Shown one piece after another: positions 21,056 to 30,209 of a stretch of 64,000 nt of DNA. Where the stretch lies: assembly GCA_951394045.1 (NCBI GenBank), contig OX595994.1, forward strand, positions 2,046,001 through 2,110,000, written 5' to 3'. Made by a program: the position numbers and the translations under genes. A model generated the notes under the pieces. It was not told the origin of the DNA. It did not search any database and worked only from the letters and a program-made list of their open reading frames with translations. The number at the start of each line of letters is the position of its first letter. Positions within the stretch are counted from its first letter, which is position 1. Source of the DNA: Nitzschia sp. DOCU1 (Eukaryota; Bacillariophyta; Bacillariophyceae; Bacillariales; Bacillariaceae).

Positions 21056-23110
21056 ATGCTATTGGCTATGTGGCTGATCGTTTGTGCAAGTGCTACTTTG
21101 CCCTGTTGTCGGGGGTTTCAACTACCTGCAGCATCGTCGTCTCGTGCTGCTGCTGCGATGAACAGGAGAATAGGAGGAGGCCCCAGCCTTCTTCGTGTTC
21201 GACATTATCCAACTACGACGCAACTGCATGTTTCTTCGATTCGGGCATGGCTTCAGTTTGCGAATAAAGAACCCAAACTTGATTCACTCTCAAAGCAGCA
21301 GCAAACCACAACCCCGATATTCTTCAAACGGCAGCAGCAGCATCCTTCCCATAATAAGACTCAGGCCCCAATGAACCACGGGAATTCGACCAATGTTACC
21401 ACCAGCAGTCTTAAGAACAAGAGCCACCGGAAAAAAATGTCTCTTGGCTCCAATGTCTCCTCGTCGGCTCTCCCAGCTTCAGTGACGTGGACCCCGACCA
21501 GCAACAATGTCTCTGACCCACGCCGTCCTTCGTTACAGTATGGAATCTTTGCCAATACGACTTCGTCGTTATTACACATTCCAGAATATACAACGGCTTG
21601 GGCAAATACCTTGTCATCGACGCTTCACAATACCACTTCCAATGCGTGGAGTAAAGTGGCCCTGGCGCCATTACCTTTGGTGGGTGGTGGTGGCATTGGA
21701 GATGGGAGTCCACCGCCATCCCCACTACTCTTGGCAATCCCAGAACACTTGCAACCAAACGATACTCTCACCGTGGCTGATTTGCAAAATATTTTGCAAC
21801 AAAGTGGCTATGCCTTGTCATCAACTGGGTCGTCCTCTACAGCCACGGTCCCTGTTTCAAGTAGCAAACAAAAGAAGTCTGGCGGTTCCAACAAATCACC
21901 CGAGGATACCGTGGCCCCCAGTCATGCCCTGGCCGCCCCTGTTTCGTCGACCAAACCCCAGAAAACAAAGCAAGGAGTGGCCTTTCCTCAACCGTCTGTA
22001 CTAGACTATCAAAGTCTTCAAAAGGCAACGGCGGTGGCTAGTAGTGTCATTGGCATGCTGCTTGCCACTACCCTGTGGCCCAACCTATGGCTCATGGGAG
22101 CGTTGGTGGGAGCTGTTTATGGTCATGATCTCTGCAGTCGTCCGGATGAACCACCGCCGTCCCATTTGCTAGCAAGAACGCTGATTGGGTTGGGTCGTCG
22201 ACTGGCGCGCGCCACGCTCCAATTCATGGATTATTGTCGGACATTGTGGTTTTTGTACAAGACGGGGGAATTGTCCTACCAATACTACAAAAGATACGAA
22301 GTGATGGATCAACGTTTTGCCATTCAATCCAAGTTGGATGCTTGGAACGCTCGGTTCGTTCAAGGCAAGCAACAATTTGATAAATGGGAACAAGAAAATG
22401 AAATCGGGCGTACCCTATTGGCGGGTTTGAGAACGGTTTGGTTGGTCGATGAACGTTCGAAACGTCGAGCCAAACAAACCTCCCGATATCGAGTGGTACA
22501 GTACCTCTACGACTTGCAATATTGGATTGGTCGTTATGCTCGCAAGACAATGGAAGCGATTCGATCTAGTGACTGGAACAGTCAACTGCGGGAGTTCTTT
22601 CGTGGCGTACGAACCGACTTGTGGAGCAGCGGTGGGCGATCGTGGGGGGCTCGTGTGGGCGCTGTAATTGCCAGTCTGTTTGCCGTGAATGTAACGGGTG
22701 CCCTCTTTGCCATTTCTCCAACCTTTCTGGCCATTCTAGCCATTGGTGTCGGCATTGCCTGGCCGAGCTGGGTATCGGAACTTTTAGGGCGAGTACAAAC
22801 CTTGGGAGCAGAGACAAGGGCCCGTGGTCGGGGTGAAGAGACGACCGATACGGAATCGCTACTATCCACCTCAACTACCAATACTGCCAAACTGCTTGGC
22901 CGTTACGACAAGTCTAGATACCACTATTACAAACGCATGGACGGGACCAAACGGTACTACCGCACGGGGCAAGCGTTGTTTCGAGGGCGCAACAAGAAAC
23001 CTACTGCCAAAGCCAAGAGCAACAAGCCAGTCCTGACTTGGCCCTGGACCAAACCGCAAAAGGTGAAACGACCACCTGCCAAGGAACAATGGGGATTATT
23101 TGGGAGATAG
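21056..23110 (+). CDS. Putative plastid-targeted membrane protein, unknown function
   Basis: The frame is open from 20687 (807 residues), but the ATG at 21056 opens with a signal peptide (MLLAMWLIVCASATLPCCRG) followed at once by FQLPA and a Ser/Arg-rich stretch, the layout of diatom bipartite plastid targeting (F after the cleavage site). That start gives 684 residues. A long Ser/Thr/Asn/Gln-rich linker of low complexity precedes a folded part: a hydrophobic pair around VIGMLLATTLWPNLWLMGAL, a charged amphipathic region of about 200 residues, a second hydrophobic segment (VGAVIASLFAVNVTGALFAI...AILAIGVGIAW), and a very basic C-terminal tail ending near KRPPAKEQWGLFGR. I do not recognise the family. 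The targeting call rests on the N-terminus only. Confidence 0.72.
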   Translation: MLLAMWLIVCASATLPCCRGFQLPAASSSRAAAAMNRRIGGGPSLLRVRHYPTTTQLHVSSIRAWLQFANKEPKLDSLSKQQQTTTPIFFKRQQQHPSHNKTQAPMNHGNSTNVTTSSLKNKSHRKKMSLGSNVSSSALPASVTWTPTSNNVSDPRRPSLQYGIFANTTSSLLHIPEYTTAWANTLSSTLHNTTSNAWSKVALAPLPLVGGGGIGDGSPPPSPLLLAIPEHLQPNDTLTVADLQNILQQSGYALSSTGSSSTATVPVSSSKQKKSGGSNKSPEDTVAPSHALAAPVSSTKPQKTKQGVAFPQPSVLDYQSLQKATAVASSVIGMLLATTLWPNLWLMGALVGAVYGHDLCSRPDEPPPSHLLARTLIGLGRRLARATLQFMDYCRTLWFLYKTGELSYQYYKRYEVMDQRFAIQSKLDAWNARFVQGKQQFDKWEQENEIGRTLLAGLRTVWLVDERSKRRAKQTSRYRVVQYLYDLQYWIGRYARKTMEAIRSSDWNSQLREFFRGVRTDLWSSGGRSWGARVGAVIASLFAVNVTGALFAISPTFLAILAIGVGIAWPSWVSELLGRVQTLGAETRARGRGEETTDTESLLSTSTTNTAKLLGRYDKSRYHYYKRMDGTKRYYRTGQALFRGRNKKPTAKAKSNKPVLTWPWTKPQKVKRPPAKEQWGLFGR

Positions 23111-23134
23111 TAGAAGTAGTAGGTCATTGCTAAT

Positions 23135-23653
23135 ATAATTTGTATTACTAGTAGAATAGTTTCAATGATGCGTTTGTTTTTAAAAGTTATAGCATGGTTG
23201 TTCTAATTATTTCCCCGTTTAGCAACTTGTCCCGATTATCGTCGCAAAAGCATTGCCCTGAGGCCTCCGCTGCTTCTGCGGCGTATCCTGGAAACATCTG
23301 ACGTGACAGAGTTAAGATCCGATGAGGAGCTGATGCTGTGAGACATGGATCCAGATGGAAGCTTAGCAGCCTCGAAATCGGAGTTCATCTTTTGAAGTCC
23401 TTGCTGTTCCTCGGCAGACTTGAGTGCGAAAAGACGCAGGGCTTCGTTTCGAAGCATCGCGCCTTGTTCTCGGGTAGGGTATCCTTCAATGCCAAGGGAC
23501 ATGCGGGCTTCGGTGGCGATGTTTCGAGCGTCGATGAAGCGGACGTCGAGTTCACGGGTGAGGAAGCTTTCGATAGACATGGTGGTGGGTTTAAAGTAGA
23601 AGTTGGAGTTTTTGCCTTCGTTGAGACTGAAGCTTTGATTTTGTGAGAATAGA
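23135..23653. repeat. Left arm of inverted repeat carrying a 114-residue gene
   Basis: The reverse complement matches 24258-24768: near-identical over the coding part, and still recognisable over about 70 bp upstream of the start codon and about 100 bp downstream of the stop. The arms are about 600 bp apart. Confidence 0.8.
23236..23580 (-). CDS. Small 114-residue protein, unknown family (copy A)
   Basis: It starts MSIESFLTRELDVRF and ends GGLRAMLLRR. The middle is helical and charged (RNIATEARMSLG, EALRLFALKSAEEQQGLQKMN); the end is Ser/Arg-rich (SISSSSDLNSVTSDVSRIRRRSS). No signal peptide, membrane segment or known domain. It differs from copy B (24324-24668) at only about two residues (RIRRRSS against RISRKSS), and the DNA differences are few and mostly outside the frame, so both copies look recently made or homogenised. 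The two genes are divergent and may share the 740-bp region between their starts. Confidence 0.75.
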   Translation of the reverse strand: MSIESFLTRELDVRFIDARNIATEARMSLGIEGYPTREQGAMLRNEALRLFALKSAEEQQGLQKMNSDFEAAKLPSGSMSHSISSSSDLNSVTSDVSRIRRRSSGGLRAMLLRR

Positions 23654-24257
23654 CAGGGATGCCCAATTTCGTAATCGGAGGAGGATTGGGCTCTGATCGG
23701 AAATCTTATTCCAAGACCGTTTTTCCTCGGACATTTTTGAAGTGCATTGTTTGTCTGAATTCTACTTGGGGGATTCTGTTGTCTTCTTGAAGTTTATTAA
23801 CAGGTGCAGGAAGGCGTTTATCAAAAAGCCCAACGCCGGTACCGTCGAGGCTCGAAACTCTCCCCTTCGTGACAAAATGGGAGCAATCCGACTCCGGTTC
23901 AGACCGTCCTGTATGGTGAATGGAATTCCGTGGTTTCTCCGGGGCGAGTAACATGTTTATATCAATGCCTTTCTCCGGACAGCCTATCGACCCGATGACC
24001 CGGGCCATTCCCACCGAACAGTAGAAGGACTTGTCCAAATGGAAAAAAGATAGCCCCTCTTCAAAAGAAGACATTCGACGCGTTCAAAATTCTTAACGGT
24101 TACCTTTGAATTGACATTTTCCCTAAAAATATCAATAGCTTTTCGGTCTATACACCCAAGGTTGGTGGAGCTGGATACTTCCTCCGGCGTTCTGCATCCG
24201 GAGTAAAACATTCTCCCGATACGACCATCCCATCAAAAGCCAATCTTTTTCATCTTG
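23654..24257. other. Spacer between the inverted gene pair
   Basis: No supported gene. An open frame at 23706-24074 on the minus strand has no recognisable feature and I treat it as chance. The interval would hold the two divergent promoters. Confidence 0.4.
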
Positions 24258-24768
24258 TTTCAGTATGCTCACAAAATTCAAAACGTCTCAGTTCGAAGCG
24301 CATCAACCAACGACAACACCATCATGTCTATCGAAAGCTTCCTCACCCGTGAACTCGACGTCCGCTTCATCGACGCTCGAAACATCGCCACCGAAGCCCG
24401 CATGTCCCTTGGCATTGAAGGATACCCTACCCGAGAACAAGGCGCGATGCTTCGAAACGAAGCCCTGCGTCTTTTCGCACTCAAGTCTGCCGAGGAACAG
24501 CAAGGACTTCAAAAGATGAACTCCGACTTCGAGGCTGCTAAGCTCCCATCTGGATCCATGTCTCACAGCATCAGCTCCTCATCGGATCTTAACTCTGTCA
24601 CTTCGGATGTTTCCCGGATAAGCCGCAAGAGCAGCGGAGGCCTCAGGGCAATGCTTTTGCGACGATGATCGGGACAAGTTGCTAAACGGGGAACTAAGAA
24701 GAACTATACTATAACTTTTGAAAACACACGCATCATTGAAACTATTCTATAGTAGTGCATTTTATATT
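24258..24768. repeat. Right arm of inverted repeat carrying a 114-residue gene
   Basis: Reverse-complement partner of 23135-23653. Confidence 0.8.
24324..24668 (+). CDS. Small 114-residue protein, unknown family (copy B)
   Basis: Near-identical to copy A on the opposite strand. An in-frame ATG at 24258 would add 23 residues, but the similarity to copy A at the protein level starts at the ATG at 24324, so I used that. A third, truncated relative follows at 24807-24901. Confidence 0.75.
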   Translation: MSIESFLTRELDVRFIDARNIATEARMSLGIEGYPTREQGAMLRNEALRLFALKSAEEQQGLQKMNSDFEAAKLPSGSMSHSISSSSDLNSVTSDVSRISRKSSGGLRAMLLRR

Positions 24769-24806
24769 ACTTCTATTAAAATTGACCTACTATCTCCCAG
24801 GCTGCC

Positions 24807-24901
24807 TAGTATCAGATCGGAATCGGATCCTCACTTTGGAGGTTTCCCCGACAAGCCGTAAAAGCAGCGGGGGGCAAAACGCAATGCTCTTCGGACGATG
24901 A
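24807..24901 (+). pseudogene. Truncated third copy: C-terminal end of the 114-residue gene
   Basis: Only the last 30 or so codons are recognisable. The reading frame still ends in LEVSPTSRKSSGGQNAMLFGR and TGA (24899-24901), against SRISRKSSGGLRAMLLRR in copy B. It lies about 140 bp downstream of copy B in the same direction, so it is a remnant of a tandem copy. Confidence 0.6.
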
Positions 24902-25703
24902 TAATCGGCACCTGAAGGGGATTGGGGCACTACAATTTCACATGCTTTCTAAGCATAGAAAGACATTGATATCAACAGATTCACTCCGCTATTGGAGCAT
25001 CATAGAATTGTTTTCGACAATGGCGGTAGTCCTAAAAGCACCAACACCACGACCGGCGTCGTAACCTTCTTCACGAGGACCCGAAGCAGCAAGACTTCGT
25101 CCCTAGAGTACTTGTAGTGTTAATAGCGGTCACTGTCAACTCTCGAACCACTGCATTCTTGGACCCCTCCTTCGTACTTTTCTCCATGCTGCTGTAACTA
25201 TTATGTAGAGTACCTGGTAGGAAAGACCTCGTTTCGTATGATAGTCGTTGTCTTGGCATTAGCCAGACCCCATGGAGCCTTCGCGCACCTATCTCCAACG
25301 CAGTGTCGACGCTTTGGACCGCACCTGCTGATGGGAGTTCGACGCTGCTCGAAATCACATAGTGCGAAACTCTAAATATTCTAAAGATTTCCTAATGCAG
25401 TATACAGTTTGTATAGTGTATTGAAATTTAATCATCTAAGTGACATACCGGTAGGCCGGCTGCCGCACCAATTCCATCGACCTTCCTTTACAAGACCGGC
25501 GGTCCCGCTTCCGGAAACCCAGCCACAAAAACTGACGCTCGTGGATGAAAAGAGATTTCACGCCGACAAATTTGTCTATGAAGCTAAACTTTTGCCGCCG
25601 GATTCCTTCCGACTCCATCATCATTTTGAAAATATTACTTGGCAAATGTTTTTCGCCATTTCCCAGTCAGGGCCAATTAATCTAGCTCTGTTGATCCTCT
25701 CTT
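24902..25703. other. Intergenic
   Basis: No gene I can support. An open frame at 25409-25741 on the plus strand (110 codons) overlaps the start of the leucine-rich-repeat gene in another frame and could be an upstream exon or chance; I see no splice pair that joins them convincingly. Confidence 0.4.
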
Positions 25704-27107
25704 GTGATAGGCATGGTGATCTACGATCTTTGGCACGCTGACGATGGCTTTTCTGCCCAAGGGGAGGAACTGGACGGGGAAGTTGGGGAATGGCCGAGTG
25801 TATTGAACGGAAAGTCGTTGACACTAAGGCTTGAGGAAATGACCCATTTTGATATATCCACTAGAGTTGAAGCCCGGTCTAGAAATTTGTTGAGACTGGA
25901 GAAGGCAAAGGAAAGACAGGACATCAACCATCTCGAGGTTCATTACACTTGTTGTCTCGATACCAAGCAGCGCCAAGCCATTGAGGATCTTTTGTCCTGC
26001 GACAACCGCAATTGGATATCGTTCACCATGAACGGAATAAATGGAATGGCAGATTTTTATTCCAGGCCGGCTCCGCTTGAGGATCTTATCCCCTTGTTCA
26101 TGGCTCTTCGATGCGTCCATATCCTAAATTTGAACAGTTGCCCGTGGTTTAGGGGCCATGGTCTTGATGCGATTCTGAAAACTATACCACTTTATGATAA
26201 TCTGCGAGAGCTTCGACTGCAGGGGTGGCAGATGGATAGAGTTTCGGTCGAATCTCTTGCAACCGCAATGAATGAAGCCGAGTCAAGCCAAATTGCGCTG
26301 CTATCGCTAAGGTCGTGTGCTTTTCTTGGGGACCAGGTTGTTCAGGAGCTTGTGAATCTATTGGCGGCAAACAAGCAAATTACCACACTCAACCTAAGTT
26401 ACTGTAACCTACAGGACTCACATATCATTGCCTTGGCTGAGAAACTGAAATCTCATGGATCGTTACGGTGCCTTCACCTTGGTGGAAATGATTGTTTGAC
26501 ATCGGCGTCAGTACGGGCGATATCCAACTGGGTAGGCTCGGCAACCTGCGCCCTACACAACTTAAACTTACGGGCGCTTTGGGCATCCTACTCGGAGCAA
26601 GGGCTGCTTCAGAGGCCGGTTGACTTTTCGTGCCTATACGAAGCCATCGAAAGGAACAAATCTCTAAAACGGCTGACTATGTCAGAAAACTACATTGAAG
26701 ACCAAGACCTCACCAGTTTAGTAGATGCTCTGATCTGTAAAGGCTCAATGGAGCATCTCGATATTGGTGAAAACCCGTTTTCAGAGAAAGGAGCTGATTC
26801 ACTGTTGAATTTGGTGAAACTTTGCCCGTCGCTTGAATCCATTCGTTTCGAAAACTTGTTTATCCGGTACAAGTGTGCTGAAGCCATTCGAGTGCAAACA
26901 AGAATCAATTTTTTCCAGGGCCGAATTCCGACCACGTCCAAGATCGTACCTCTTTCGCTCTGGCCAGAAATTTTCTGTAGCCTCAACGACGGAAATGGTG
27001 ATCATGGATATTCACACGACGTGTCTTCCGACTTAATCTACCACTTCCTCCAAACCACAACTGGCGATCACGGACTGGCTTTGTCATTCCAAATAGCTAG
27101 GCGATGA
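25704..27107 (+). CDS. Leucine-rich-repeat protein (ribonuclease-inhibitor-like)
   Basis: A 467-residue protein with no signal peptide. From about residue 130 to 400 it shows repeats of about 28 residues with the RI-type pattern LxxLxLxxCxLxxxxxxxLAxxL: VHILNLNSCPW, LRELRLQGWQM, IALLSLRSCAF, ITTLNLSYCNL, LRCLHLGGNDC, LKRLTMSENYI, MEHLDIGENPF, LESIRFENLFI. Such proteins bind other proteins; no partner domain (NACHT, F-box or kinase) is visible. The N-terminus may lie further upstream. Confidence 0.8.
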   Translation: MIGMVIYDLWHADDGFSAQGEELDGEVGEWPSVLNGKSLTLRLEEMTHFDISTRVEARSRNLLRLEKAKERQDINHLEVHYTCCLDTKQRQAIEDLLSCDNRNWISFTMNGINGMADFYSRPAPLEDLIPLFMALRCVHILNLNSCPWFRGHGLDAILKTIPLYDNLRELRLQGWQMDRVSVESLATAMNEAESSQIALLSLRSCAFLGDQVVQELVNLLAANKQITTLNLSYCNLQDSHIIALAEKLKSHGSLRCLHLGGNDCLTSASVRAISNWVGSATCALHNLNLRALWASYSEQGLLQRPVDFSCLYEAIERNKSLKRLTMSENYIEDQDLTSLVDALICKGSMEHLDIGENPFSEKGADSLLNLVKLCPSLESIRFENLFIRYKCAEAIRVQTRINFFQGRIPTTSKIVPLSLWPEIFCSLNDGNGDHGYSHDVSSDLIYHFLQTTTGDHGLALSFQIARR

Positions 27108-27267
27108 AATTTGTAGATGGGAAACGTTGCGGATAGCTACTGAATCTAATGCTTGCTGGAGCTCGTATTCATCCCTACCGTTAAATCTTCCGGTCCAGAG
27201 GTTGGACTCTAAATAGGCCACTAAACCGAAAAAATTCTTGCGCCCATACACGCATAATCCACTCGTT

Positions 27268-29853
27268 TTATGGCTTTTGTTCCCCCTTGGTCTGGGCAAA
27301 GGCGGGGAGCCGAATTGTGTAATCGGCAAAGAGTGTCGAATGCAGTTCATTCTTGTACACCTTCTGAAAGGGGCTTCTCCACGACCCTTTGAAACGTGTG
27401 GGATGGTCCTTTGTGCTGTAGGAATTATCAAATTGATCAAAGGACTTCCGAAGTTCTTGTTCATTGATCCAGGTCGGCAAGGCTTCTTTCGGGACAAGGC
27501 TTTGTAGCAAGCGCACGGCATCGTGAGTGAAGCTTTCATAGTGACCAATGAAATCCAGACGCTGTAGGTATTTGGGTTCCATTCGATAAGACTGTGGACG
27601 CCAATACGGTTTGTCGCAATTAGGAACCAAATCCCTCAGAAAGAGTCGAAAAGTCCGGGTGGAATTAAGGCAGGTTTGAGCAGCCGTCAAACCTCCGTAA
27701 CAATCTCGAGCGCAATCGCATCCTGATATCATTGTATGGTATTGGTCGTGCTCTACCATTTGAATATAATTGGATTGAAGCCGTTCCAGAGGATTGCGGA
27801 TATACATGGCCCGCGTATAGTTTTGTGACGACATAATGTTGGAAGCTTGCGTCAGGGAGTAATTGGAGAGATATCGTAGACCGTCGAACTGAAGTGTCGG
27901 ATCGTCCCAATCCTGGAATCCCAAGAGCCGTCGTATCCAGCAGCGCCACACAACATCTCCTGCTCCACTCACTGGAAAAAAGACTAGATTGTATGGACTC
28001 TCCAACACGATCGGAGAGGCATCGAAGTCGTCATTCGAGTAAATATAGTCTAAATGATGGACCGTCACGCGGTCTTTTTTCCCGTCGTGCAACGATGATG
28101 AGACTGTTGGATGATCGTCGAGCCGATACCGATCATAAAATACCGTCCGTTTCTTCCACCGATATATAATATATTCTCTCCAAACCTTTCGGACATTTGC
28201 AGCCCGTTTGTAGTAGGGACCCATGGGCATGAAACATGCATCTTCCGAATGGGCAAAGATGGTACCCTTGAACCTAGTATTGTCTATGTGTTGTTGCCAA
28301 TCCCACGCAAAATCATATGTCAAAAGAACATTCGAAACCTTGATTTCCATAATGGATACTGTTTCGGGATGGCTGAACACAAGAGAGGCCGTAGCAACGT
28401 CTTCAAACGACGCCAGTGCTTCATGATCCAGAAAATTGGAAGTTATATAATCGGCCAACGTGGTCGACAAAAAGTAGAATGGACCAATCATCCACAAGGG
28501 TCCAATCACGGGGCACTGAAGAAAGTCTGTGCATTCCTCGTGCCACACCCGAAGAAGTTGATTAATCTTGCCCCCATAGACAAGACCATTCGGATTGATT
28601 TGGTGGGGCCTGGCAAGATTTCTCTCCAGTGCATCAATCCAATTGCCCGTAAATAGCAATGTATCATCGTCCATTTTGGCAATGTAATCAAAGTGGAGTT
28701 TCTGTTCTCGGGCCAACGTTGAAGCATATTTAAACCATGTCAGAGTCTTTCCTTCATTCATATTTTCTCGAATATTCAATAATATCAAATCCTTTTCGTC
28801 TTGATAATCATCGGAGCTAGAAACCGTCATGTTGCTGCTGCTGTTGTGCTCTAGCAATAAGGTAGGAGCCCCATCATCTCCTCCCGCCGCAACAAAGACA
28901 TAGGTTAACAAACAGTCTTCAAATCGCATTGCTTGCGTTTGAATTTCCCACAAGGAACACACTTTGTAGTATTTCGAGGTGTCATTGGCATTGTTTTTAG
29001 TATAGCCTTGCATATCCTTGTGAAAATTCAAGGCTGTCTCCCGAATTAATTGTCGTCGTTCTTTCGACTTTGTCATTGTCAAAATTCCCACTAGCATGCG
29101 AGAGGGTTGTGGGAGTCGTGGAAGATTGGAAAGGGTTCGGTCCGTGTTGAGCCTGGTGATATTGGCCGACCAATAGTGGGAAGCATTCCAAAATTCCAAA
29201 AAGTCCGAGTCATTCTTGCGAATGCTAGTGCCATACGGTGGCGGCGGCAGTTGTGGCTGTGGTGGCGGAGGCAAATGATCATCATTATTCACAGAGAAGG
29301 AAGACTGAATTTGTTCTTCTTCCAGCACCAAAGGGACGCGGTTGATGCTGATTGTCTTGCTGCGTTTGCTGGTAGTGTTGGCGGTGGTGGTATTGTTGTT
29401 GTTGTTGCTGCTGCTGCTAGTATTGACAAACTCGCGGTTGATTATTTTCGTTGGAGTCACAGTACTAGTAGAAGTCACATCAACAGCTTGTGTGCTCTCA
29501 TCGTCTACTAGGTATAGTAGAGCCGCCTGTTCAGGCTGCTGCTGATAAAAGTAGGAAGCCGAAAGGATTCGAACGTCCGATGAGAAGATGAAAAGGGCCA
29601 TACCGAGGAGACAGAAAATGAGGACCACGGGGCCCTGCCGAGGCCCTCTTCTTTTGGTACTTTTGGAGGATGCTGGCATCTTGCTTCTTGTGCCAATACT
29701 GTGGATCATAATGGTAATATTCAGTGAATGCGACAACGACGACCGCCACCACCAGCGGTTGAGCTGCTGTACTCTACTAGAGGCAGGCTTTCTACTAGTC
29801 GACCGTTCGTCGTTTGTTAGACCTGGCCTGTATTTCAATAATGGAGATAGCAA
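27268..29853 (-). CDS. GT31-like glycosyltransferase fused to a sulfotransferase (copy 1)
   Basis: An 861-residue type II membrane protein. Basic N-terminus, one membrane segment at about 74-91, an Asn/Ser/Pro-rich stem to about 215, then a GT31 (beta-1,3-galactosyltransferase-like) domain at about 250-510: RERR/KERRQLIRET at 264-272, the DXD metal site KMDDD at 393-397, GPLWMIGPFYFLS at 451-463 and FEDVATA at 483-489. A second domain at about 600-820 resembles carbohydrate sulfotransferases (Sulfotransfer_2 type): VFFPVSGAGDVVWR at 624-637 in the place of the 5'-phosphosulfate loop and YIRNPLERLQSNY at 684-696 as the 3'-phosphate site. The usual PKxGxT lysine of the first loop is absent (PVSGAGD). 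In-frame ATGs at 29709 and 29679 are also plausible starts. Likely Golgi; acceptor unknown. Confidence 0.85.
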   Translation of the reverse strand: MLSPLLKYRPGLTNDERSTSRKPASSRVQQLNRWWWRSSLSHSLNITIMIHSIGTRSKMPASSKSTKRRGPRQGPVVLIFCLLGMALFIFSSDVRILSASYFYQQQPEQAALLYLVDDESTQAVDVTSTSTVTPTKIINREFVNTSSSSNNNNNTTTANTTSKRSKTISINRVPLVLEEEQIQSSFSVNNDDHLPPPPQPQLPPPPYGTSIRKNDSDFLEFWNASHYWSANITRLNTDRTLSNLPRLPQPSRMLVGILTMTKSKERRQLIRETALNFHKDMQGYTKNNANDTSKYYKVCSLWEIQTQAMRFEDCLLTYVFVAAGGDDGAPTLLLEHNSSSNMTVSSSDDYQDEKDLILLNIRENMNEGKTLTWFKYASTLAREQKLHFDYIAKMDDDTLLFTGNWIDALERNLARPHQINPNGLVYGGKINQLLRVWHEECTDFLQCPVIGPLWMIGPFYFLSTTLADYITSNFLDHEALASFEDVATASLVFSHPETVSIMEIKVSNVLLTYDFAWDWQQHIDNTRFKGTIFAHSEDACFMPMGPYYKRAANVRKVWREYIIYRWKKRTVFYDRYRLDDHPTVSSSLHDGKKDRVTVHHLDYIYSNDDFDASPIVLESPYNLVFFPVSGAGDVVWRCWIRRLLGFQDWDDPTLQFDGLRYLSNYSLTQASNIMSSQNYTRAMYIRNPLERLQSNYIQMVEHDQYHTMISGCDCARDCYGGLTAAQTCLNSTRTFRLFLRDLVPNCDKPYWRPQSYRMEPKYLQRLDFIGHYESFTHDAVRLLQSLVPKEALPTWINEQELRKSFDQFDNSYSTKDHPTRFKGSWRSPFQKVYKNELHSTLFADYTIRLPAFAQTKGEQKP

Positions 29854-30209
29854 CCTTCCATTCCTTGACCTATTGTTGTCTCGTTTCGGTTACTGTACGT
29901 AGTCGTTTAGGTGGACAGTACGATTTTCAGGGATGGAGGCGAAACGGCGGGAAGCTCCTTTTTAGCATGGTGACGATGTGCTTTTCGCGTTTCGCGTTCG
30001 TGTGGTCATGCATCCTCGGAATGAAGTTTTTGTCCTGATGCATAACGGATCTTTACCCGCGCGACTGAATCCAGACGATTCATCTGAATTCAGATCCACT
30101 TTACTATGAGCTGTCCCTCTACAGCCGTTGAGTTTCAATAAATTTACCCATTAATGAATATGTAGATGACATTTGTATCATGTTTGTTTCGGCATAAAAA
30201 GGCGGCATC
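29854..30209. other. Intergenic between glycosyltransferase gene and transposase
   Basis: No gene. It holds the start side of the fusion gene, a CTTTTCGCGTTTCGCG stretch near 29979-29995 like the terminal repeat of the element at 63230-63643, and the left palindrome of the piggyBac-like element. Confidence 0.4.
30082..30095. repeat. 14-bp palindrome, left side of transposon
   Basis: ATCTGAATTCAGAT, a perfect palindrome sharing the core CTGAATTCAG with 32557-32570 on the far side of the transposase gene. A candidate transposase binding site. Confidence 0.5.

Noticed and set aside
23706..24074. A 122-codon minus-strand frame between the inverted small genes
   Set aside because: No recognisable domain, no targeting sequence, and it occupies what should be the shared promoter region.
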